Shown in pieces: positions 1 through 6,800 of a DNA stretch of 7,979 nt. Source of the stretch: Herminiimonas sp. (GTDB taxonomy: Bacteria; Pseudomonadota; Gammaproteobacteria; Burkholderiales; Burkholderiaceae); the NCBI GenBank assembly GCA_014377155.1, contig JACMQD010000284.1:1-7979 (forward strand). Reading direction: 5' to 3'. The stretch's first letter is position 1. The number at the start of each line of letters is the position of its first letter. Under the pieces are notes generated by a model. The model did no database searches, had not been told where the DNA came from, and saw only the letters and a list, made by a program, of their open reading frames with translations. The position numbers were made by a program, and so were the translations under genes.

Positions 1-80
1 ACGCAGACGCCGAGCATCAGGCCACCGCCTGCGAGTGCCGAGACTTTCAGGAAATCGCGGCGTGATGTAGTTGTTGTCAT
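1..80 (-). CDS. Molybdopterin-binding large subunit of a xanthine dehydrogenase-family oxidoreductase (IorB-like), N-terminal fragment
   Basis: Only the first 26 codons and two further bases are in the window; the gene continues past the left edge. The visible peptide starts MTTTTSRRDFLKVSAL and runs into a Gly/Leu-rich hydrophobic stretch. This is a close match to the twin-arginine (Tat) signal consensus S/T-R-R-x-F-L-K, with Arg7 and Arg8 as the twin arginines, so the folded cofactor-loaded protein is expected in the periplasm. The identification as the molybdenum-cofactor subunit rests mainly on position: it directly follows the gene for a [2Fe-2S] small subunit of the isoquinoline 1-oxidoreductase type, whose partner large subunit typically carries such a leader. 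The chosen ATG has AAGGAG six bases upstream. An in-frame ATG two codons earlier abuts that Shine-Dalgarno sequence and is unlikely to be used. The substrate cannot be told from this fragment. Confidence 0.8.
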   Translation of the reverse strand, partial: MTTTTSRRDFLKVSALAGGGLMLGVC

Positions 81-86
81 GGTCAT

Positions 87-92
87 CTCCTT
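87..92 (-). promoter_or_regulatory. Ribosome binding site of the large subunit, overlapping the upstream stop codon
   Basis: Read on the minus strand the junction is TAAGGAGATGACCATG. The last two bases of the small-subunit stop TAA form the first two bases of AAGGAG, which sits six bases before the large-subunit ATG. A ribosome terminating on the first gene therefore stands on the initiation signal of the second, favouring coupled translation and balanced subunit amounts. Confidence 0.75.
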
Positions 93-558
93 AACCGATC
101 TTGCGCATCTCGGCGGCGGCAGTCTTGATCGCGGCGTTGATACGGTTGTAAGTGCCACAACGGCAGATGTTGCCGCTCATCGCATTTTCGATATCGGCAT
201 CGGAAGGATTTTTGTTGGTCGACAGCAAAGCCGCCGCGCTCATCAGCTGACCGGACTGGCAGTAGCCGCATTGCGGCACATCATGCGCGATCCAGGCTTT
301 TTGCAGGGGGTGGGAATTGTCTTTTGACAGCGACTCGATCGAGGCTACTTTTTTGCCGGCCACTGCCGACACCGGCGTGACGCATGACCGGATCGGCGCG
401 CCGTCCAGGTGCACAGTACAAGCGCCGCACAATGCCGCGCCGCAGCCGAACTTGGTACCGGTCAAACCGATTTCATCGCGAATCACCCATAGCAGCGGTG
501 TATCCGCTTCGGTATCGACCGACACTTTCTTGCCATTCATGTTGAAGCTGATTGCCAT
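91..558 (-). CDS. (2Fe-2S)-binding small subunit of a molybdenum hydroxylase (isoquinoline 1-oxidoreductase alpha subunit-like)
   Basis: This 155-residue protein is the electron-transfer subunit of a two-subunit xanthine oxidase-family enzyme. Residues 1-75 form a plant-type ferredoxin fold with Cys39, Cys44, Cys47 and Cys59 as ligands of one [2Fe-2S] cluster (pattern CGAALCGAC...C). The helical C-terminal domain carries the second cluster through Cys97, Cys100, Cys132 and Cys134 (CGYC...CRC); Gln101 sits where this family contacts the molybdopterin cofactor. All eight ligands are present and the length is normal, so it looks functional. The frame stays open nine codons upstream to 585, but the ATG at 558 has AGGGGA five bases before it and gives the usual N-terminus MAISFNMNG. 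It has no export signal and probably crosses the membrane bound to the Tat-targeted large subunit encoded 10 bases downstream. Electrons would go to a cytochrome or similar carrier; no FAD subunit is seen. Substrate is unknown: isoquinoline-type heterocycles and aldehydes are both family possibilities. Confidence 0.93.
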   Translation of the reverse strand: MAISFNMNGKKVSVDTEADTPLLWVIRDEIGLTGTKFGCGAALCGACTVHLDGAPIRSCVTPVSAVAGKKVASIESLSKDNSHPLQKAWIAHDVPQCGYCQSGQLMSAAALLSTNKNPSDADIENAMSGNICRCGTYNRINAAIKTAAAEMRKIG

Positions 559-563
559 CTCTG

Positions 564-569
564 TCCCCT
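564..569 (-). promoter_or_regulatory. Ribosome binding site of the [2Fe-2S] subunit gene (decides the start)
   Basis: On the minus strand AGGGGA lies five bases before the ATG at 558. The alternative upstream ATG at 585 has no comparable purine-rich site. The site therefore supports the shorter protein, which also matches the usual family N-terminus. Confidence 0.6.
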
Positions 570-622
570 GGTTGTAAGTCGCCATTGCGACCGATTTTTA
601 TTGGTGGTGCGGCAGGGCTGAG

Positions 623-639
623 ACAACCCGCCGTGTTGT
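623..639. promoter_or_regulatory. 17-base inverted repeat upstream of the oxidoreductase operon (possible operator)
   Basis: The sequence ACAACCCGCCGTGTTGT has perfect five-base arms (ACAAC/GTTGT) and a matching inner CG/CG pair around a central base. It lies about 65-80 bases upstream of the small-subunit ATG, inside the only sizeable gap before that operon, where a transcription factor site would be expected. No convincing -35/-10 pair could be fixed near it on the minus strand; a GATAAT hexamer at 695-700 lacks a good -35. The repeat could be chance, so its role as an operator is inference only. Confidence 0.25.
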
Positions 640-733
640 GACTAGGTAATAATCAAACAAGTCTAGCAGTTTTCTTTCGCGTCTGTCTTTGCGCATTATC
701 GAACATTCAAATTACTACATGCAGGCCGCATTG

Positions 734-2188
734 TCATCGGCGCGGGTAGAAATTTTCGAGCAGGCCAAAGGTGATATCGCTTAGCATCCGCGTCAGCGCG
801 ACGACTGATTTTTCCAACGCCGGATTGGCTCGGACGGCGCGCCACGCATCGCGGATATTGTCTTCATTACGGATGAGGGCCGCTTCGACTTCCGTGCTCC
901 AGAACGCTGGCGCTTCGCCTTCGACGAAATTGCCACGACCGCGGCCGAAATGCGCCACCGCCAGATAGCGCAATAAGGCCGAGGCCAGCAAAGTGCGCAG
1001 GAACTCGTCAGAAAACTGTACCCGCGGCGCATCGCGATCGGTGCTCGCATTGAATGCCCACGCCGCGCCGGCGAACGTCATCGCCCCGACCACCCCGCCT
1101 ACCAGCGCGCCAGCGCCGAAAGTCAATCCGCCTGCCATCAGATCTGCCGACAGGCCGGTGGCCGCGCCCGAGACGACCGCGCCGAGCAGGCCGGCCTGCG
1201 TCGCATCGACCGGCGCCCGCACCACGAAGCTTTTTTGCACCCGTTCGTTTATTTTCCGTGCGGCGCCGGCGTCGAGCCGGTACAGCTTGAGCAATGCCGT
1301 GGTCGATTGCAGGACCTGGCCGTTGAGACGCGTCATCATTTCGCCCATGGCCTTGTCATGACGCTTGCGCTCGCGCTGCTTGCCCAGCCCCACCGCCTTG
1401 AGCACCGTATGCGCAATCGTACTGTCGCCTCGCTCGACCAGCTCGCTGTCACGGGCAGCATCGGCAAGTTGTCCGGCGAGCAGTTGCATGGCGTCCTGGA
1501 AGCGGTTGTGGTTGTCCTGTTCCCAAATCTTGAAAAGCCGTGCGTAGGCGTCCTTCTTTTCATCGCCGATCAGTGACCCGATCGCGTCATAGAACACGCG
1601 TTCATGCACCCAGCACCGGGCAAACGCATCGAGGGCGAGTACACGCTGTACCACCGGGTAGATCGCCAAGTGATCCTTCCACCGCGCCTGCTCGGCCTGC
1701 TCTTCGGCATGCGGTCGGGGCGCACCCATCTGATTGAGCAGAATAACGACCGGCTTGCCAAGCCATTGCAGGATTTTCATCTCGGACGGCAGATAACCGG
1801 CGTCCCGTGGGTTTTCCGACGAATTGACCAGATACAGCACCACGTCGGCACTGTCGCGCGCAGTCCGCAGTGCCTGTTGGCTGAGCCAGAAAGGCCGGTC
1901 TCGGTAACGGTCGACGATCTCCCGCAAAAACCAGCCGATCGGATTGCCCGACATGCTGAGACGCTTGAACAGGCGCACCGAATCGCCAAAGCCCGGCGTA
2001 TCCCAGAGCTGCAACTGGTCTCCCTCTGGCGTGGCCAGCAGCACATGCGATTCGGAGACCGTTGTCACATGTGGCGCATCGCGTACTTCGCCGACGTCGA
2101 TGCCGATCAGCGTGCGCGCCAAGGTAGTCTTGCCGGCGTTGGTGTGGGAAATCAGCGCGAACTGAATTTGTACGGGAAGCTCGATCAT
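734..2188 (-). CDS. DUF3482-type GTPase with atypical nucleotide-binding motifs
   Basis: This 484-residue protein has an Era/TrmE-like G domain followed by a long C-terminal region recognised as DUF3482. The P-loop is SHTNAGKTT at residues 14-22, the DxxG motif is DTPGFGDS at 63-70, and the G4 position reads LLNQMG at 150-155 where classical GTPases have NKxD. Residues 332-379 form a glycine- and alanine-rich hydrophobic stretch resembling a glycine zipper, suggesting membrane association. The charged region around 246-282 looks helical. The start at 2188 is chosen because its ATG overlaps the stop of the membrane-protein gene (ATGA) and because the G domain begins at once; the open frame up to 2404 reads antisense-like, Arg-rich nonsense. 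There is no clear Shine-Dalgarno site, so translation probably depends on re-initiation after the upstream gene. The role is unknown. By analogy with other G-protein/membrane pairs it may switch or remodel a complex at the inner membrane; that is inference. Confidence 0.87.
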   Translation of the reverse strand: MIELPVQIQFALISHTNAGKTTLARTLIGIDVGEVRDAPHVTTVSESHVLLATPEGDQLQLWDTPGFGDSVRLFKRLSMSGNPIGWFLREIVDRYRDRPFWLSQQALRTARDSADVVLYLVNSSENPRDAGYLPSEMKILQWLGKPVVILLNQMGAPRPHAEEQAEQARWKDHLAIYPVVQRVLALDAFARCWVHERVFYDAIGSLIGDEKKDAYARLFKIWEQDNHNRFQDAMQLLAGQLADAARDSELVERGDSTIAHTVLKAVGLGKQRERKRHDKAMGEMMTRLNGQVLQSTTALLKLYRLDAGAARKINERVQKSFVVRAPVDATQAGLLGAVVSGAATGLSADLMAGGLTFGAGALVGGVVGAMTFAGAAWAFNASTDRDAPRVQFSDEFLRTLLASALLRYLAVAHFGRGRGNFVEGEAPAFWSTEVEAALIRNEDNIRDAWRAVRANPALEKSVVALTRMLSDITFGLLENFYPRR

Positions 2189-3678
2189 CGGCTGTGCAGG
2201 GAGGTCATGGGGGCGAGGCCGGCAGTGTCGGATAGGTCTGCGCTGCGAGCTTGCGGATTGATCAGGTTGACGATGGTGGCGTCGACTTCGTGCAGTACGC
2301 AAAATTGCCGCCACAGGCCGATACGTTCCTGTAGGCGCGTGTTGCCGCCGGGCTGTGATCCGATTCGATCCATGTATGCAGATTCGTCGATCAGCACCCT
2401 GCAATTCGATGCCGATGCGCGCTGCAGTTGATCGAGAAATGCGCCGTGGCTTTCGCGCTCGGGCGTTGCGCTGAGGTTAAACAGCGCCACCGTCATCGCA
2501 ATGTCGATATTGTCCAGCCTGGTATCGATGGCGCTGTCGCGTGCTTCTTCACCGTAGGACGTTGCTGGTCGCAGCATGACGCGCGCCTGGTCGCCGAGCA
2601 GCATCTGCGCCACCACGGTCAAGTTGCGGTCGCGCTGCTCATCGAGGGTAAAACTATACGGAAAAACCCGCATCACCGCCGGCACTGCAGGACCGAGCTT
2701 TCCCGTAAGATTGCGGAAATACGGTTCGTTCAGGTCAAGGGGAAAACGCCGGGACAATCGACGCACCCGCCATCCCGCCACCGCCGCCAGCAATACGCGT
2801 GGCAATGTCACCAGCAGCAACAGCGTGCCGGCATACAGATGCACCCACAGTGCGCCGCCGGCAGCGGCGCCGGACTGCGCAAATTCCAGCGCCCTGATCT
2901 GTTCGACCGAAAAACCCGGCAGCTGAAACAAAGCCGTCACCGGTGTGAACAACAGAGACAGCATTGCATGGACCTGCCCGGCACTGAGAAAGGTACTTTC
3001 CCAACCGGCACGATACTGCGAAACCATGCCACGCAGATAGAGCGACACGATCGCGCCAGCCGCAAAACACGCGGCACTCGAGTGAATTGCCCGAGCGATC
3101 CGTGCACCGGTAAGCGGCGCGCTCATGCGCAGCCATTCTGCATGAAAAGCAGCCAGCGCCGCCACCAGCGGAGCCGCCAGCCTGCGTGGCGCCATCATCG
3201 GGCCGCTCATCAGTCGTGCTAGCTGACTGCCATCGACGCGATGTGTCCCGGAGCGGGGTATCAGGCGCCATATTACCAACCACGCATACACCGCCAGGTT
3301 CCAGAAAATGATCAGCAGCAGCGGACCGGACAGCAGATCGACCCGATGCGGATCGGCAATGCGATCGATCGCCACACCTGCCAGCAAGGACAAAACAGGC
3401 AAGACCATGCCCAATGAGCGCAGCCGGTTCGTACCGTGGACAAAACTTAGAAAAGCCGGTGTGCGTTCGGCGATTTTCTTGAGAATTTGCTCCGCGCGTT
3501 TTTGTAAAAACAATTCAGGCATGCTCGCCACCGCCTGATCGGCCGCGTCCCATTGGGCCAGCTCATTGGCGCTACGACTGGCGTAGGCGCGGTCGTCCCG
3601 ATTCAGGATCACCCCTTCGACATCGGCCCGTTCGATGGCCCTTACCAGCATGACACCTCTTGCTCCTGCCTCATCCAT
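2185..3678 (-). CDS. DUF2868-type polytopic inner-membrane protein
   Basis: As called, 497 residues. The N-terminal cytoplasmic part holds a family-like stretch RAIERADVEG...DDRAYASRSANELAQW (13-43). Hydrophobic segments follow near 89-104, 116-137, 200-219, 236-253 and 276-302, giving roughly four or five membrane passes. Between the third and fourth lies YRAGWESTFL (222-231), which I recall as a conserved DUF2868 motif. The C-terminal third (from about 312) is soluble and contains FNLSATPERESHG (400-412) and RVLIDESAY (427-435), also family-like. Its stop overlaps the start of the GTPase gene by four bases, so the two products are probably made together and may form a complex. Start choice is uncertain: the frame is open to a TTG at 3840, with another TTG at 3702 and an ATG at 3651. 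The ATG at 3678 was preferred because GGAAAG lies six bases upstream. No enzymatic residues are recognised and the function is unknown. Confidence 0.8.
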   Translation of the reverse strand: MDEAGARGVMLVRAIERADVEGVILNRDDRAYASRSANELAQWDAADQAVASMPELFLQKRAEQILKKIAERTPAFLSFVHGTNRLRSLGMVLPVLSLLAGVAIDRIADPHRVDLLSGPLLLIIFWNLAVYAWLVIWRLIPRSGTHRVDGSQLARLMSGPMMAPRRLAAPLVAALAAFHAEWLRMSAPLTGARIARAIHSSAACFAAGAIVSLYLRGMVSQYRAGWESTFLSAGQVHAMLSLLFTPVTALFQLPGFSVEQIRALEFAQSGAAAGGALWVHLYAGTLLLLVTLPRVLLAAVAGWRVRRLSRRFPLDLNEPYFRNLTGKLGPAVPAVMRVFPYSFTLDEQRDRNLTVVAQMLLGDQARVMLRPATSYGEEARDSAIDTRLDNIDIAMTVALFNLSATPERESHGAFLDQLQRASASNCRVLIDESAYMDRIGSQPGGNTRLQERIGLWRQFCVLHEVDATIVNLINPQARSADLSDTAGLAPMTSLHSR

Positions 3679-3684
3679 GACATG

Positions 3685-3690
3685 CTTTCC
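3685..3690 (-). promoter_or_regulatory. Possible ribosome binding site for the DUF2868 gene
   Basis: On the minus strand GGAAAG stands six bases before the ATG at 3678. It is weaker than a consensus site but is the best purine-rich stretch before any candidate start. A TACAAT hexamer at 3712-3717, resembling a -10 element, would put transcription start near 3705 and so exclude the longer TTG starts; it lacks a convincing -35. Confidence 0.35.
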
Positions 3691-3769
3691 GCACCAGTCG
3701 GTCAATGCGTCATTGTAGTTTAGAGAAGGTGCTTGTATCGCGCTCGCATCATCAACGCGGTAAGATATC

Positions 3770-3783
3770 GCCTCGGCCGAGGC
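3770..3783. promoter_or_regulatory. Perfect 14-base palindrome in the divergent promoter region
   Basis: GCCTCGGCCGAGGC is identical to its own reverse complement. It lies about midway between the membrane-protein start (3678) and the kinase start (3834), a place where one bound regulator could act on both directions. Two shorter perfect palindromes follow closely: GCGCCGGCGC at 3785-3794 and GCAATTGC at 3793-3800. The GC-rich composition makes short palindromes fairly likely by chance, so operator function is a proposal, not a reading. Confidence 0.3.
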
Positions 3784-3822
3784 AGCGCCGGCGCAATTGC
3801 TGAATGACCAACAAGATAACGC

Positions 3823-3828
3823 AAGGAA
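3823..3828 (+). promoter_or_regulatory. Ribosome binding site supporting a TTG start for the sensor kinase
   Basis: AAGGAA precedes the TTG at 3834 with a five-base spacer. The first in-frame ATG, at 3888, has no purine-rich sequence in front of it. This makes TTG the better supported start and puts 24 residues in the cytoplasm before the first membrane segment. Confidence 0.6.
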
Positions 3829-3833
3829 ACTGA

Positions 3834-6800
3834 TTGACAACCGATTTCAAAAGTGACGACCTGGCAACCGCACCGGTAGTGCATTGGATGTCTGCCAAGC
3901 GTATGCCTCTGATACTGGCGCTGACTGTACTGGCAATTTCCCTGTTCGTGACGTTCAGTTTGTGGACCGGCGCATCGCAACAAGCGCAGACACTGGTACG
4001 TGCCGATTTCAATTTTCAGGTTCGGCAGACGGTACGGCGTATCGAACAGCGCATGGCAGCCTATGAACAGGTACAGCGCGGTACGCGGGCATTCCTGCTC
4101 GGCTCGATGAATGTCACCAGCGCCGACTTTAAACTGTATGTCGACTCATTGCATTTGCAGGAAAAATTTCCCGGCGTTCAGGGAATTGCCGTTGTCGAAA
4201 TCGTCCAGCCAGCAGCGAAAGCCGAGCACACCGCCAAAGTGCGCGCGGCCGGCAAGCCGCTGTATGAGATCAAGCCCGGCGGCGAACGCGACATCTACTC
4301 TTCCATTGTCCAGATTGAACCGCTAACCGGCTTGAACCCGCGCGCGTTGGGCTACGACATGCTGACCGATCCGGTACGACGTGAGGCCATGGAACGCGCC
4401 CGTGACACCGGCGAGGCGGCGGCCTCGGGCAAGGTCAGGCTGATTCAGGAGAACGGCCAACGCGACCAAAACGGTTTTGTCATGTACCTGCCGGTGTTCA
4501 AGCGCGGGGCGCAAATCGACACCATCGATCAGCGCCGCGCCGCAATCATCGGCTGGATCGGCGCACCGTTTCGAATGGACGACTTGATGAGCAGACTCGG
4601 CGGCGAGCGTGCCGCTGATATGATTCTTTCGATTTATGACGGTGAGAACCTGGCAGACACCAGCCGCCTCTATCATTCGCTGCCGGATCAGGCGACTGCT
4701 TCTACGCATACCTCGATGTTTACCGCGCTCACCCGCATTACAGTCGCTGGCAAGCCGTGGACTCTCCATATCAAATCGGGGCCGTCTTATGAAACGCGGA
4801 TCGAGACCGACCGCCTGTTAATTATTGCGTGGGGCGGCAGTGGAATCAGCGTGGTACTGGGGTTGCTGGTCTGGAGCCTGGCCTCGAGCCGGCGGCGCGC
4901 ACTGGCGCTCGCCAACTTGATGACCCAGCAATTGCGGGCTAGCGAATTTCGCTGGAAATATGCGCTCGAAGGTGCGGGTGATGGCGTATGGGACTGGAAT
5001 AATAAAACCGGTGAAGTACAGTATTCCGATCGCTGGAAAGCGATGCTGGGCTACGAACCTGGCGACATCGGCGACACATTTTCCGAGTGGGAGCGGCTGC
5101 TGCATCCGGACGACAAAGCGCAGGCGATGGCGACGGCGAACAACTACCTCGATGCCAAGCGCAAGACCAACGTGAACGAACATCGAATGCGGTGCAAGGA
5201 CGGTAGCTGGAAATGGATACTGTCGCGCGGGATGGCAGTTGTGCACGATACCGATGGCAATGCCTTGCGCACTATCGGCACCCATACTGATATCACGCCC
5301 ATCAAAGAACAGGAACAAGCCCTGCGCCTGTCGTATGCGCAACTGGCAGCCGAACAGCAGCGCATAAAAATCATTCTTGAAAATTCACACGACGCCTTTG
5401 TCGCATTCGATGCGAACAGCTGCATTACCGACTGGAATACCAAGGCTGAGAAAACTTTCGGCTGGAGCGCTGCCGAAGCGATCGGACGCGATTTTGGTGA
5501 ATTGCTGCTTGCGCACGAACACGCTCATGCTCCCAATTCGCCAACCTTACATCTTCCGGCAGTCAGTGACGACGGCGCAATCAGTAATGTCATCGAACTG
5601 AATGCGGTACACCGCAACGGCACCCTGATTCCGGTTGAACTGGCTGTTGCCGGTTTTCGCGAAGGGTCGGACTACATTACCAGCGCCTTCATTCGCGACA
5701 TCAGCGAGCGCAAGCAAGGCGAACAGCGCGACACCGAACGCAGCCGTGTGCTGGACGAGGTGCGCGTCGCATTGCAGCATTCCCAAAAGCTGGAGGCAGT
5801 GGGCAAGCTGACCGGTGGCGTGGCGCACGACTTTAACAATTTGCTGCAAATTATCGGCGGCAACATCCAACTACTGCAGCACTTCTACGCCGCCGAACCT
5901 GCTGCGCTCAAGCGACTCACGAGCATGTTGTCGGCGGTCGAACGCGGTGCCAAACTATCGTCGCAATTACTCGCTTTCGCACGCCGCCAACCGTTGCAGC
6001 CCATCGCGCTCAATGCGGCACGATTGATCCACAACATGGATGACCTGCTGACGCGCGCACTAGGTGAATCGATCGCGGTCGAATCGGTCGTCGATCGCGA
6101 CTTGTGGAATACCTTTGTCGATCCGGGGCAGCTTGAAAACGTTATCCTGAATCTGGCGATCAACGCCCGCGATGCCATGACCGGCAGCGGTAAGCTAAGG
6201 ATTGAACTGAGCAATATCACGCTCGATCGCGAATTCGTGCATGCCCATGCCGAAGTACCGGCGGGCGACTATGTGCGCCTGGCAATTGCCGATAATGGTA
6301 CCGGGATGACGCCCGACGTGGCCGAGCAGGCGTTCGAGCCATTCTTCACGACGAAGCCGACCGGGGAAGGTACCGGCCTTGGATTAAGCATGGCATACGG
6401 GTTCGTCAAGCAAAGCCGTGGACATATACAGATCGATACCGAGCCCGGTCGTGGCACGACCATCAATATTTATCTACCACGTTCCGACAAGGCAGAAGTC
6501 GTCGTCGCGCCGCGCACGCCGGGAATCGTCGTCGGCGGCAGCGAGACCATCCTGGTAGCGGAAGACGACAAGGAAGTGCAGGCGACGGTTGTCGCCGTTC
6601 TCGAAGAACTGGGATACACCGTCCTCAAAGCCGACGACGGCGAATCGGCGCTGCACATCGTCAGTAGCGGCTTGCCGATCGACCTGCTATTCACCGATGT
6701 GGTGATGCCGGGACCGGTTAGCAGCCTCGACCTTGCCCGGGAAGCCAAGCGACTGCTGCCGGGCTTAGCCATTTTGTTTACCTCCGGTTATACGCAAAAC

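Noticed and set aside
694..717. Promoter for the oxidoreductase operon based on GATAAT at 695-700
   Set aside because: The region 16-18 bases upstream on the minus strand has no hexamer resembling TTGACA, and no extended -10 TG is present.
700..733. Possible intrinsic terminator after the GTPase gene
   Set aside because: Only a four-base ATGC/GCAT stem is present, with no following T-run on the minus strand, which is too weak to call.
2189..2404. N-terminal extension of the GTPase frame
   Set aside because: It would overlap the end of the DUF2868 gene by over 200 bases and encodes Arg-rich sequence without family similarity. The ATGA overlap at 2185-2188 gives a far better start.
1604..2431. 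Long plus-strand open frame (275 codons) opposite the GTPase gene
   Set aside because: It lies antisense to a gene with clear GTPase motifs, shows no recognisable domain, and is rich in His, Arg and Gln as expected for a shadow frame in GC-rich DNA.
2428..3222. Plus-strand open frame (264 codons) opposite the DUF2868 gene
   Set aside because: It is extremely rich in Arg, His and Gln with no domain or hydrophobic pattern, while the opposite strand encodes well-formed membrane segments.
4323..5342. Two minus-strand open frames (148 and 174 codons) opposite the kinase gene
   Set aside because: They are antisense to the CHASE and PAS coding region and have no motif, ribosome site or plausible product.
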